DNA of 64,000 nt from Paramecium octaurelia (taxonomy: Eukaryota; Ciliophora; Oligohymenophorea; Peniculida; Parameciidae), in contig CAJJDP010000074.1 in assembly GCA_905182995.1 (NCBI GenBank), positions 302,595-366,594 of the forward strand, written 5' to 3'. The position numbers were made by a program, and so were the translations under genes. A model generated the notes under the pieces. That model was not told the origin of the DNA. It ran no database searches and saw nothing but the letters and a program-made list of their open reading frames with translations. Shown piece by piece: positions 50,771 through 63,789 of the stretch (positions are counted from its first letter, which is position 1; each line of letters begins with the position of its first letter).

Positions 50771-52924
50771 TAAAGAATTTAAGTTATCATATTAACATTA
50801 ACAGTTCATTTTTATATTTGTAATAAATTGATTTTTTTAATGGAAGTTTTTGGTTTATTAATCCATAAAGATCAAATTAATGCTTTAAAATATTGAAAAG
50901 TCATTCTCATCAAGCTCTATCAATGAGAAGTTTTTATTTACTCACAATATATCTTGCTGTTTGTTTATTCTATAAATGTTCTTCATTTTGCTGAAATTAA
51001 GGTAAATGAACTTTTTATTTGGCTGGGTTTAAGATATGATTGGTTCCAACAGGATAAAAATCCTTTATTGAGCATCTTAATAATTTGATATGAATAAGAA
51101 ATTTATTAATTATGTACATCAAACCAATAATAATGCTAAATCTAATGCTATTGAATCATTATTTATCTAATTATTTTCTAATATATTCTTTCTTCAGAAA
51201 AATAAGCTCAAGCTACTGGCTCGAAAATTATATTCTAAAAGGAAGGTTACAAATTTTGAAAAACAGATGAAATTATCATAAATAAATTTCTTTGATATTA
51301 GTTCCATCTTTTTGTAAAACTGAACTTTAGAATCTGAGTTTTTAAGTTAAAAATTGATGACGTTTGTTAGTAAATTATAGATTTCAATTTAAAAATTCTT
51401 GAATGTCAAATGATGATAGGAAATTTTTATAATTAAAAGGAATTCTATTTCGCTACAAAAAATCAAACATAATATTGGTCAAGTATTATTATCAGTTATA
51501 CAATTTTTAATTTAAAGAGGGAAACCAATAAAATCTATTTATTACTTTAGATAGGGTGGGAAAAATGATATTTTATATTCAAAATCAAATCAAATCTCAA
51601 AGAAAAGTAAATTGGCTCAGAAGTGGAAATATAATCTCTCTAATATAGATATCATCTCTAGATATCTGATTTGCATAGATAGTATGATAAATATTTCTAA
51701 TTTAGCAAAGATTTTGAAGTCTTATATGGAAATCTTGATATAAATGTGTTTAAAATAATAAATCAACTACTTTATATAAAATTAATCAAAACTCAATGTA
51801 ATTAGTTATAAATAGGTATAGATTCCATTAATTAATTTGAAATTGTTCATTTTTAACATTTAACATAACAAGCAGTCATTAATGATTAATTTGGAAATGA
51901 AGGTGCCTGATTTGTTGATAAATTGAATTCATAAATTAATTAATGATACCTTTCAGAGGATTCATTTAACAAAAGGATAAAGATTTAATATTTATAAATA
52001 TGGAATTTAAAATAATATTTCGATTGAAATATTGTGATTTTTATATTTAGCAAAATAATCCTCATTCATTATTCAAACATCCTTTTTTATTGGATCAGTT
52101 CTGCCAATTATAAGGACCCAAAGAAACTGTTGATTAAATTAAAAGAACTCGCAATTGAATTTTATTTTCAACCTCATTTACATAATACAGAATCAGTTAA
52201 ACTATTTATTGCTTATCAAACTATAATAAATTCTAGGCCTGTAAATATTGAGATAATATTGCAGCTATTAAATATTTAAGTTATAGTAGAATGGAAATAT
52301 TTATTGCAATTCTGAAAAATCTTTATAAATCACCAGCATGAATGATATCAATAGAATGTACCGAAGAGTAGCTCCACCGTCTCTAACTAAGTTCGTTATG
52401 AACTAAATCCTTTGAATGTGAAGAGCTAAACTCATCATAAATATTTGTAAGAAGATATTTTAGACCAGTTCTTTAGAACTCACATAGCGTGACATAATAC
52501 CTCAGTAAAATCACATAATTATTGATGAATCCTAATGTATCAAGCCAAGTGACCTTTTCTAAGATAGTGAAAATTTATCGATGCACCAGTTTATTTCAAG
52601 TATTACTTTCAGATTCCATAATTTATGATAAAGTTCGATCTTGCTTTCTAGGTTCCCAGATTTGGATGGTTTAAAATTAATGTCTATATAAATTTATTCT
52701 CTTGTTACAAATTTGTAGAATTTTAGATATTATCATAAATGATAGCTTTTAATATATTCCTCTTTATGCCATAGGAGTGGTCAGAACCACATAATAAATT
52801 TTAAAGCTATATTAATATAAATAATAAGATAGGATCTGAGAGTAATAAGCATTTTCACCTAGTTCAACCACAAGGGTTAAGTCTATTCGAAGACTAGATG
52901 ACAGATTAGAAACTGAAAAACAAA
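50771..52924. other. AT-rich DNA, no intact gene
   Basis: About 2.1 kb without a supportable gene; short frames only. A 25-codon piece at 52338 (MNDINRMYRRVAPPSLTKF) ends in TGA and has no context. Confidence 0.45.
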
Positions 52925-53128
52925 ATGAGATTCATAATACTTCTTGTTATTTTATCGTTAACTATGGAAAAATGTTTATCAATGTGTAATGCAGAAAGCA
53001 AAAAAAATCAAGCCTGTATTATAAAAAATAATGACTTTTGTCTACTCTTAGGTATTATTGTATTAACATTTGCAATTGTTTGGAATTGGAGTACCAAAGA
53101 AATAATTTTAGATACTCAATTATATTGA
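52925..53128 (+). CDS. Possible small membrane or secreted protein, 67 aa
   Basis: The frame runs from ATG 52925 to TGA 53126-53128 and contains neither TAA nor TAG. The N-terminus MRFIILLVILSLTMEKCLS looks like a signal peptide. It is followed by a Cys/Lys-rich loop (MCNAESKKNQACIIKNND) and a second hydrophobic helix, LLLGIIVLTFAIVW. It could be a small surface protein or the first exon of a broken gene. No neighbour supports a role. Confidence 0.35.
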   Translation: MRFIILLVILSLTMEKCLSMCNAESKKNQACIIKNNDFCLLLGIIVLTFAIVWNWSTKEIILDTQLY

Positions 53129-56005
53129 TTTCTTTTATCTATTGACCAGAATCTATTTGCTAGCTAATGCCAACTCATTAATGATTTTTTTAATTTTAAC
53201 TTTATTAAAATAATTCTTATCCATCAACTAGAAAGAGTTTATTATAAAAGTATAGAGAATTTGCATAACAGAATACACAAATCATATTGAATATAATATA
53301 TTTAAATATTATGAGCAAATGATATTAAAATTATCTAAGGAACAAAAGTCAAAACAAATTATTAATGAAAGTTCACTTCAATTTCATAAGGATTACAAAA
53401 TTAAAAATTAGAATAATCATTAAAAATTGTTGTTATTTTATAAAAGTAGAAAATTGAATTAGGGACAAAATAATAATTATTATTAAAGAAAAACCGAAAT
53501 ATGAACACAAACCAGTATCTCTTTATTCCTTTCTTTTATCGAGTACTTTATAAAGAAAGATAAATTTGCTCAAATTCAAAATAGACGATTAAACTTATAT
53601 TGAAAATTAATTAATCAGATTTATTATGAAAAATATTTTCTTTAGTTTTGTTACAGCTTTAATCAAAATTTACTCTATTCAAGTGATTATAACAATATTT
53701 AAAATTCTTATATTTCGAAGTGACAATCTGAAAAAGATTACGTAGGGAAGAGTTATTGTTAGAAATTCAAATATTGGAGATCTGCATCGAAGTATTATGC
53801 ATATTTGCTCAATTAAATAGAATTCCTTACTTAACTATAGATCTTATCTATTATATAAAATTAAAAAACGAGTTTCTTATGTTTTCATACTCACAAATTT
53901 AAATAATTTTATAAAAAATTATAAAATTCACATAAAAATTTACTTATAGTTCAAGAAAGATTGGAGTCATGATGACCACTTGAACAAATGAAGTCAAAAT
54001 CACTTCAGAAGAAGTCGTAGGCTGACCTATCTATATCTGAATTACTTATCATATCTTTGATGCAAGATGGAAATAGTGATATGACTGACTCTGGATTAAA
54101 AATTTCTTGTTTGGAGGGACTCAGCTTAGAGAGGGGGAGTAATGGATTATTTAATGTTTAGGAGAAACCTCAATTGCTGGTAAGATAAAAAGGAAATGGA
54201 TTATGGAGAGAATAAAGTACATTATGAAAACCACGAGTAGCAATAGAAAAGGTTAGTTGAAGAAAGGGTTTTAAATTAGATAATTACAAATGTCAAAAAA
54301 AGTCAGAATGTGCAGTCAGTCAAAAATTAATAATGTTCGAACTTTATCACAAATTCCTTAGGATAGATAAACACATATAGCTGGGGATAGTTACCTGACA
54401 AGATTGCTTAGATAATAATACCATTGAACTAATCATTCTCTAATAGATGATCTGTAGATCATACATTATTTGATTTTGTTAAGAAATAAGAAAAAAATTG
54501 GGTGACTACTATAATGTTCCCTTGAGAAAGGATGTGTAGATAATCCAATAAGATTAACCTTAATATAAGAAGTAATTGAGTGTCAGAACTCGCCAGGACA
54601 TAAATTCTTAAAGATATTATTCACAATTGATAAATCTTAAATTTTCATTTAGTTTAAATTTTGTAAATTTCTACTATATCTATTTTTTTAATTTTTATCA
54701 TTCTAACTTAACACTCAAACTTTTTTGTAATAGTAGGATCAAATTTTATTAGAATGCTTTTCTTTGTATATGCAACGATATTTTGCATTTCTCTATGTCT
54801 TATAAATAAAGTCATAATATATTATTAAAATTGCCAAAAAAATTCTAAATTAAAGATCAATCTAAGTATTGATTCCAAATCCTATTATTTAATTTGTCCT
54901 TCTTGAAAGTTAGAATGATTATAAGAAAGAATCCTTTCACACATTTTATTCAATAAGAACTCTTTATTGCAATGCTTTTTCTCAAAATACACATTGCTTT
55001 TTTAAAAATAAGTTGATTTTAATAAAATAGAATTTGAGAAAAACCTTAAAGAAAAGAATTGAGAATTGAATTAGAATTAGAGTTAATAGTGTCTGTAAAT
55101 GAAAACGAATTTTTCATGATATTGAAGCAGTTGTTGCACCAATCTCATACATACTAACATCACTTCTATAAGTATAGAGCCTCTTATATAATTGCCATAT
55201 CCAGGATTTCATTTAGCCATGGAACAGCTATTTGTTTTAACTATTCAAACTTCATTGATTGAATATAAACAATGACTTTTGAATTTATTTTCAGATGCAT
55301 TTTCTGAAGCTACTTTATAAAATAATTTCTCCTCCAACTATGTTTCAACTTAGAACTATTAGGCTATAATTAGTTTTCCATAAAAAATAATTACCAAAAA
55401 GTATGCCACTTGTTCTCCAGTCGAACCTATAAGAATTGATATTTTCTCATCAATTATCAGAAAAAATAATAAAAGAAATATCTTGTTTATGCAATTGTAT
55501 ATATTTATAAATATTAAATTTTCAGCTTTTCGAAGCTTAGACTATAAATTAAAAGTAAACAAAAATTATGGTAGAATCATTATTAAAGTCTTTGAAAACA
55601 ATAATTTTATAAAAGTTAAATAAATTAGAGTCAATAAAATCTTAATATAATAAAAATTTTGTATCGAAAACGTTTATTAATGGCATAACAAAGTGAAGAA
55701 AAAGCAGATGATTTTTGTTATCAATAATTTTGTAATAGGTTTTATAAAATTTATATATATGAAATTTTTGTGAAATATGGTGTTTTAATAATTATTAAAT
55801 TCATTTTCGTTGAGGGATTTTCGTATAAACTCTTCAAATAATAACTTCTAATATTTCCACTAATTCATGATTTGTTTCTAGGGAGTTATACAATTAATAA
55901 AGATAAAATAAGGACACTCAATGATTAGCAGACCGTTTATATTTTAATTCCATTATTTTTAACTCCATTATCATTAATTATAATTCAGTAAATCAACTAT
56001 CAATT
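53129..56005. other. Subtelomeric AT-rich DNA with decayed fragments
   Basis: No intact gene. A plus-strand piece at about 53990-54230 reads MKSKSLQKKSQADLSISELL and continues in changing frames to about 54640, with several TGA. A minus-strand piece at about 55100-55450 contains KISILIGSTGEQVAYFL and SENKFKSHCLYSINEV, also broken by TGA. Both are best seen as relics. Confidence 0.4.
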
Positions 56006-56515
56006 TCAAATAAATTATATTTCATAAAATTCGCATTCCTTTATTTCTGACTAAATTTATCCTAACGAATGAGGATTGTTTTTTCCACTTTGATATTAAT
56101 TAAACTGATAGGTGTGACCTAATCTAGAAAAGTCATCAATAAAATCTCCACATTCCAAATATCAGGACCTCCTCCAAATGCAGGTCCATTACTAAAAGAA
56201 CAATAAATTGCGCTTGCACACGACTTCTAAGGATAGACTAAATTATGAGTTTATGAAAATAAAAAAGATGCATATGTAGGATCTGCTGTCTAACCTTGAC
56301 CAGGTACCCATTTGCAAAGAGAATATGCTCCAAAGATATATTCACTTTTGGATTAAATAATCGTAAGTAGACTCTCTTTATTATAACTTGCCTTCCAAAA
56401 AGATTATCCATTGAATCCATCTCGTGTACCTTAGTATATCAAAGTGGATTTCATTTTTCTTACATCAAATCCAAAATTTTATCCAATAATATCAGTGAGT
56501 AATTGGGGTTTTATA
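56006..56515 (-). pseudogene. TLDc-domain fragment with a frameshift
   Basis: The minus strand encodes a nearly complete TLDc domain: LLTDIIGQNFGFDVRKMKS, LIYQGTRDGFNGQSFWKAS, EYIFGAYSLCKWVPGQG, ASAIYCSFSNGPAFGGGPD. The frame then slips by one base after DIW and resumes as CGDFIDDFSRLGHTYQFN, ending near SEIKECEFYEI, TGA 56006-56008. No intron fits at the slip. Upstream an in-frame TGA at about 56514 cuts the N-terminal part off. The gene lies directly downstream of retrotransposon sequence. It is either a decayed paralogue of the intact TLDc gene at 49556-50770 or carries a sequencing error. Confidence 0.65.
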
Positions 56516-56639
56516 CTTCACAAAGAATCCATGAAAGTAAAAGTCCAAATTTTTTTCCTTTCAAATAATTTAATAAATATATGGTGATTAAAATTTCTAT
56601 AATTAATAACAATAAAATGCAGGTTTTATAATAATAATC

Positions 56640-58480
56640 ATGAAGTTAAAATATATGTAATTGTTGGCAAGGTTTTTCTTGATTTTAGATGAGTTCAAAT
56701 TCACTTTTGATTCTTTCGCCCAGTTTTTACATTGATTCCCTCATAGCCTTCTAAAAGCTCGTTTAAAAGGGCTTTGCAGTGTCTTGGACATATGCTTGAA
56801 TCATTTCCAAATTTTCCAGTCAATTACCGAGTTCTCTAAATAAGTTTTCCATAATATTTTTATTCCATATTCTTCTTGTGTGAGGAGCAAGTCCTCCGAC
56901 TTTGTTTAAATGGTTCGAAAATTCATAACCTGAGATTCTTCTTAAGACTTAGTTTTTCATTCCTCTTCCCACTTTGTCATTCCTCATAACTGACTACTCT
57001 CTCAAAGTTATGTGACTTGATACCACACAAAGCCCTCTGGAGCATAATTAAACAGATGTTTTCTGAATAATGCAATTCTTAATTGTCTCAGTCTTCCAAT
57101 TATTCCATCGATAATGGGTAGGGAAACTCTTATTTAAGTCCATTAATTTCTAAAGGAATTTCCCCTAAACAATTACCGTCTTTTAACTATTGATTTCATT
57201 TACTTCCAAATTGCAAGATTATGATATCTAATCAAAGGCCATATGTAAAGGGTTCATAGTTGAGTTAAATTTATTATTGGCGCAATCTTCCTCAAAATTC
57301 CTAGCTGTGAGGACTTTTATTGGACAATCTTCTGTGTTCTTTCTAATTAGTGATTCAGGTTTCCCCTCACAGATAACCATACTCTAAAATATCTAAAGTT
57401 CTGCACTTCCTCAATTTATAGGTCTTCTATATCTTTACTAGTTTGTTGGCCAGATATTTTGTTTTCTTGATGTTGACTTTCAGTTCAAATCCAGTTGCTG
57501 CCCCTATGAATGTTTCAGCACATATCTTGGCTACTTCATTCCTACAACAAATTACAATATCGTCAACATAGGCTAAAATTTCAAATTCATCCAAACATCT
57601 CCTCATTTTCTTCTATTTTTTAGGTACACTTTCTTAAATCTCATTCAATCTTGCTTTTGTATTGAAAATAACTTTTTCAAAGAAAATGTTAAACAAAAAG
57701 GGGCTCAAGGATGACCCCTGCTGAACACCATCCCTTAGTGATTGGATCAAATATGTATAGTTGATTATATGCATTAAATAAATGTCAAGGTGTTTTTATC
57801 AATTAGACCATCTTACAGAATCATATTGTATACTGCTTCTCTTGTGATTGTATTATATGTATCAGACAGATCGAAAGAATGTAAAGTTTTTCCCGCACTT
57901 TTGGTCTTATTCATAAGAGATTGCTCTATTGAATCATTCAATATATATTTATATTCTCCCTCTTATTCAAACAATTCCAAAAATGTCGCAGTACTATATT
58001 TTCCTTCATCTGCTACAGATCCATCAATATTTGTTTGATGTTTACAGGTCTCCAGTCATCTTCTATTAACCCACCTGATATTCTCTTCATTTCTCAATAC
58101 ATTCATGCAAGATCATTTTGTTTCAGTTATTTGTTATCCATCTTTTAGCATTATATTTAAATTCCACCTTCTATCTTCGCTCTAATATGGGTTGCATGTT
58201 GGATTAACTTTAAAAATTTTCCCTTCTCGGCAAATGAAATTTAGCAAACTTTGTTCTGTTTCATTTCTTTTCCAATAAGCCTTTGAAAATTAGATCCTTA
58301 AATTCTTCCTTCCGCGTCCATTTTCTTCTCTTTCTTATTCCATTCGCAGAATTAACTCTTCACTTCTTTTTCAACTAGGACAGGGTATTGCATACAATAA
58401 TCTCTTCCTATTCTCATCATCGTTGATAGTGGTTTGTGGTCTGATATCATTTCATCATTCAGTTTTATGAAATCCGTTTT
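56640..58480 (-). mobile_element. Broken LINE-type (non-LTR) retrotransposon, reverse transcriptase part
   Basis: The minus strand carries reverse transcriptase motifs in order. Motif A is in SFDLSDTYNTITREAVYNM (about 57840-57890). The motif B-like DGVQQGSSLSPFLFNIFFE is at about 57675-57735. The catalytic motif C, EILAYVDDIVICCRNEVAK, is at about 57520-57580. KVNIKKTKYLANKLVK follows. A frameshift separates motif A from motif B, and downstream coding sequence (about 56690-57380) is broken by TGA and shifts. Within the reverse transcriptase frame Gln is written TAA/TAG, so the element uses the ciliate code and is a resident. Long terminal repeats and an integrase were not seen. Confidence 0.8.
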
Positions 58481-61400
58481 TAATTTCTAGATACTTTTTG
58501 ATTCCTTTGTTTACGTGAGATTATAGAAACATCAGAATATTCAAAAAGATCTACCAACCAATTTCAACAAAACTCTATAGGAGTTGCACATGGGACAAAA
58601 TTATCATGTGAGTTCTTATATGGATGATATTAAATAACTAATCTGCGAAATACTTTATATAGGTGCAGTAGGTTTTCTGCTTAAAGGAAAGTTATATTTT
58701 ATCACAAATAGTTGGAATTGATTTAGATTGGCACCTTTACAAAAAAATAAATAACTTTTGTAGAAAATCTATTCACGCTAATTTATTACAGCATGCATAA
58801 AATTTAGGGACATTAATTCTTGTATGATTTACAAATCTCATAAATTCCTCTTAATATGCAATATTCCAAATGATGAACAAGTAACGATATTAATTTTTGC
58901 TTAAGAAAGCTCTTTGTTTGATATAAGTATAAAGCCTTAAAGTGAAAGAATTGCAAGTAATATTATAATTACTATGCACTTGAGCATAACCTTCAGATAG
59001 CTGCTAAAAGGAGAGTTAACCAAAGGTGTTACAATTCAGGATAGAAGAAAAGAAAGTGACAAAGTGTATTTAGTTATGAATATTAATATATACAAGCTCA
59101 TCCATATCGGTATCAGGGGGCAAACACAGGAACAACTTAATAACCACTTGCTGTAATTGTGCTTATTTTTCAGTATGGTTGTATTATTAATATATGCAAT
59201 CTTTGTATCATATCAATTTCTTTTAATGCTATTTTACATTTAACTGATTGTAAAGTAATGTGGTAACACATTGAGCAAACTCTATATGTTGGTCTGACAT
59301 ATCTAAAGTGCAGATGATTTCTAGTTTAATGCTTTAGCAGTTTAAACACATTATGATATGCGGGCTAGATTGCTTTCAATTGGATCCACTATTGAAAACA
59401 AGAGTAAACTTTAGAAAGATTAAAAATATTATATGCATAATACTAGCTTTTTGATGCAACATAGCCTTATTGTTTGACTTTAGAAAAATTAAAAAATTGA
59501 ATTTAATAATAGTAACATTAGAACAAGGATAATAATGAAGGAAATTATACCGGCACAAGTTGTGTAAGCACTTTGATCATTGCATTTAATGCAAGAGGAT
59601 GAAGAATACTACGAGTGGCTTCAAAAACGCAGGCACACTTATGAATTAAACTGAAGCATCACTTATATTAATTCTAGTGATAGATTTAAGCAAGCAGTGA
59701 AATATAAACAGTTCTACTAAGATAAAAAGAGGAGAAATAAATTATGTCAATACTTGATTTATATGACTAAGATAGGCGAAACACTTTGCGCTTTGTTCAT
59801 TTGCGATTTAAAGAAATGATTGAAAAAATTTAAGATGCAGCTACCAAAATCCAAGAAGTTAAGTTTTGAATGATTAAAATATTTACAGCTGGTAGAGATT
59901 ATCCATATCAGTGAGGAAAAATTAATAATAAATGATTGATATTAGCCAAGAGATGAGCAAGACTAATAAGATTGAGATATTCTTCAGCAATACTATTGAG
60001 GTCTCACTTATTTTGATATAGCCATCAAATTAAGAATAGATTCACCTTCGAGATAGTATTATTTAGCAGATTCATGCTATTAATTCTTCAAATTGAAAAG
60101 ATAAAGTTTTTCTAAGATAAAGTAGTTAAATAATAATTATGTAAGGTATGAATGATTAATCATCACTACATTTGCAAGTAACTATTATTGCAACAAAGTC
60201 CTTAGGCTGCATAAACAGATGGGAAAAGTGAGAAAGCATCAATTGTATACTTTGAATTTAAATATATTGAGCAATTGCCATTATAATTGCTAAATGTGCT
60301 TTACTTAAGGATTCTTGACATTCAAATACAATTCCAAAATAGTAAAACATATACATACACAAGTTTCATAACTAGGAGAACGCTATGAATAGCAACATCA
60401 AGCCTCGAATTACATTTATGAGTAGAATGTTTGCATAATACTCTATGATTTTTTTATAAATATGATAAACAAAGATCACAGATTAGCACTTTAGAATGAA
60501 ACGCAAAGTTTCCATTTAGCTGCTCGATCAGCAAATTTAACATATTTTTTGTAACACTAAAGAGTGAAAAAATATTCTATAAGGAGAATTTAAGTTAGCA
60601 GACCCATTAGGTATAATTTAATTACTGCTTGGATACATCAAAAATTTCATCAGCTTTACGTTCAAGTGAAAATGTAGTTATAATTAATTTGGAATCTGAT
60701 TGCGCTTAGAAAATTAAGAGGTAGAAATGCTTCACCCTTGAGTTCAAAATAATGCATTATTGAATAAATTATAGAGGCATTCAGATAAAATTTATTTCTT
60801 AAATTGTCTAATCATATTGATAGAACGATCTAAAAAGGTGTAGATTGAAACGCCTCCACTCTATTACAATATTATAGCCTTCAATTCTAAACTAAGATCT
60901 TCTTCAAAAGTAGTTTTAACCCTATTTCAAATTTAAATCACTTCTGTTCTTATGAATATAAAACCATCATTTTTAACCCTTCAGAGAAATTCAATGCAAA
61001 TTTTTGAGATTCAATTTCGAAAGGTCATACTCTTCATCATAACCTCTGTGTTCCATCAAAACCTTGTGAAATTCTTGCAGCGACTCTTAGAAATTGAGTA
61101 CATTTCCTTTAAGATCAATATATATGTTGGGTGGATTTCTGTAGTATGTTTGATTTATAATTGCATTATCTTATGTTCTTCTTCTATTTGAGTCATTATT
61201 GATTAAATATTATTCTTAAATAAATTTGTAAAAAACGAATTCAAATACACCCTTCAATCATAAGATTCAAAAGAGAAGAATTCTATCCCATTAAAACATG
61301 ATCCCTTCAAGTATATATATTTTCTAATTATTTTATTATTTTTATTAAATTTCTATTTTATTTGCTTATCGAATTGATACGATATGTGGAAGAATCAGGG

Positions 61401-62538
61401 TAGTTGAATACAGAACTCAAGACACAATCACATCATACAATAAAACTCATTTAATTTTGATGAATTATGAATCCATTAGCAGTCATTAAAGTTAAAATAA
61501 TTCGTATTCTATACCTAATTGAAAAAGAAAGCAAAGCATTTGAAACCCAACTTGAAAAAGTGAGATTTTAGCATTTGAAAGTCTCAAAACAACCAAATTG
61601 AAATCGGAAATAGAATTGAGAAGAGATTGAAATCTAAATTATAAGGATACTTGATTGGGAAGCTTTCTGATAAATTTTAATAATTTAGGTTGTATACTAG
61701 ATATCTGATATTCAGGCTGAAGGGATTATCAGATATAAATAAATAAAGAAGATTTCTAAATCTCTAGTGAACGATCTACCAAATTGTATGACATAGTGAA
61801 ACAGAGGTATAAGACAGAGAAGATAGTGACAATAGAACCTTTAAAAGAGCAGGGGATGAAATACTTAGTCTTATTGAAGGATTGTCAAATCAAAAAAATT
61901 GAGGTATATCTTGACTGTAGAACATTGTTTGAGAAGAATCAGTAACCGTCAGCTTTGGAATGCTCAAGGATCTCTAGAGTTAAGAGTAAAGTGTGAAATA
62001 TAAATGCAGGAAAAATTCAGAGAAGAAGCTCAAGCATCATAATTTAGGTTTACTAAAAGATTCAAAAATAAAAAATACATCGCAGCTAAAGCCTGATCAG
62101 TTCAATGAATGAAAAATATATAATTCAAATAAATTGTCTTTGTTCTAAATTACTTTAATTTATTTATTAATCACTTAAAATTACTACACCTTCTACTACA
62201 TGGTCTAATATTAGCCCAGTAATTATTTTTTACACATATAATTGAGGATTTAGGTTAACATTTTTAGGAATAGCAAACCTTGGAACTCTTTTTTATACTT
62301 GCCCCCAAAAATAAAAACTAAAGAATAATAATAGATATTTAATTATTATGTTTCATCCACTTTTTGCGAGATCAATTTGATTATATCCTATGATAATAGA
62401 TAGCAGGTTCTTACATTTATAAATCGAACATTTAAATTGATATCCAAATCAGGTTATTAATATATATATTCTAAATTAAATTATTTATATATATAGCAAA
62501 CTTTATCTCATTTAAGAAATTTAAAATATAATTAATAA
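58481..62538. other. Subtelomeric AT-rich DNA with relics
   Basis: About 4 kb without an intact gene. A plus-strand relic at about 61740-61990 reads RSTKLYDIVKQRYKTEKIV and EQGMKYLVLLKDCQIKKIE but is frameshifted from its upstream part. The region 59580-60160 appears open in all three plus frames if TGA is ignored, so no frame can be trusted. Confidence 0.4.
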
Positions 62539-63320
62539 ATGTAGCAAAGTGGTAATCTCTGTGAGAAAAGAAATTGAAATTTTTGAAAGGCCTATTTTAG
62601 AGAACAAAGTTTAGAGTGACACTTGTGTTGTGAATGAAAATTTTACAAAAACTCAAAGAGAGATAGTGCTGTTAGAACAATAATAATCAGTTTAAAGAGG
62701 TGACTATTAAAGGACAAATCCTTTAGGTAATGAAAAAATAAATTTAACACACTTAAATATGGATTAGTAGTCAATTAAATAAATCCAAAAATATAAACAA
62801 TTATCTTCATATAGGTATCAAAGTATTATTTAAAATATTAGGAAATGCATTATATAAAATGTAACTTTAAAAAAAGGAAGAAGTTTAAATAAATATGAAG
62901 AATCAATTATGGTATATGATAATGCAATTGAACTAGATCCAAATAATGATGTCATTTATAACTAATTCAATATCTTTAATTAGGATAAGCATTATATTAA
63001 ATATAAAAAAAGTATATGCCTTTTAAAAAATATAAGGAATCAATTATAGAATTAAATAAAGCAATTGAACTAAATCCCAATAATGCTCTCTACTATTCTT
63101 ACAAAGGTATCAAAGCATAATTCTAAACATTAGGTGATGCTTTATATTATTTACATAAATATGAAGAATCTATTATTTAACTTAATAAGGCGATTAAATT
63201 CGACCAAAAAAATACTTATATTATTTTAAAAATGGTTAATTATAAAGGTTTAATGGTCATTCTTAATTGTTTTGATTGCGATTTTTTTTTTAAAAAGATA
63301 AATAAGTTATAATTGAAGAT
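62539..63320 (+). pseudogene. Decaying TPR-repeat protein gene
   Basis: ATG is at 62539-62541; a 19-nt GTAATC...AAAAG segment after four codons restores a frame (MQQSEIEIFERPILENK). That frame stays open through a Gln-rich N-terminus into a first TPR-type unit, SLNKYEESIMVYDNAIELDP. The repeat then changes frame: the next units, KYKESIIELNKAIELNPNN and HKYEESIIQLNKAIKFDQ, are in a different frame, with a poorly conserved spacer between. The Paramecium TPR family normally repeats this 34-residue unit many times in one frame. The gene is probably inactive, but an unplaced intron is possible. Confidence 0.5.
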
Positions 63321-63789
63321 AATCTTCCTTATTCAGTTGCAATGAGAAACATGAATGCACAAAGTTAAAATCATATTTTAGATCTACTTTTAACTTCTGT
63401 TATTTGGAAAAGAAAGAAAATAGATGGAAAAAGAAAGAAGATTATTTTATGATTAGTATTTAAGATTATGAAATGGATTAATAAGAGCTTAAGAAAAAAT
63501 GATGAAAGGATGAAATTCAGAATTGTAGAAAAGTTTTTGTAATATTAAAAAAAAGTGTTAATCTGATACACTAATAAAATTTGTGATTGAAAGAATTTTA
63601 AGAAGCAATTAGGTAGAAAATATCAGTATTTTATAAATCAATATTTTGGATGAATTCATGGAGCTGGTGGTTTTGGTGGGATATCAGAGATATCTCAAAA
63701 AATTAATGTCTAGGAGAGTTTTTATTTTCAATTCAAATATTCAAATTAATTAATTGTATATATTTATTTTAATTTGTAATTAATTCTTA
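63321..63789. other. AT-rich spacer
   Basis: No gene, RNA or repeat was recognised between the TPR relic and the GC-rich block. Confidence 0.45.

Noticed and set aside
13264-60160. TGA as tryptophan in relic frames (for example 13264-14250, 37470-38242, 59580-60160)
   Set aside because: Many in-frame TGA codons fall where Trp would read well. But at 59580-60160 all three plus frames look protein-like once TGA is ignored, so the impression is not diagnostic. Left-arm genes clearly use TGA as stop.
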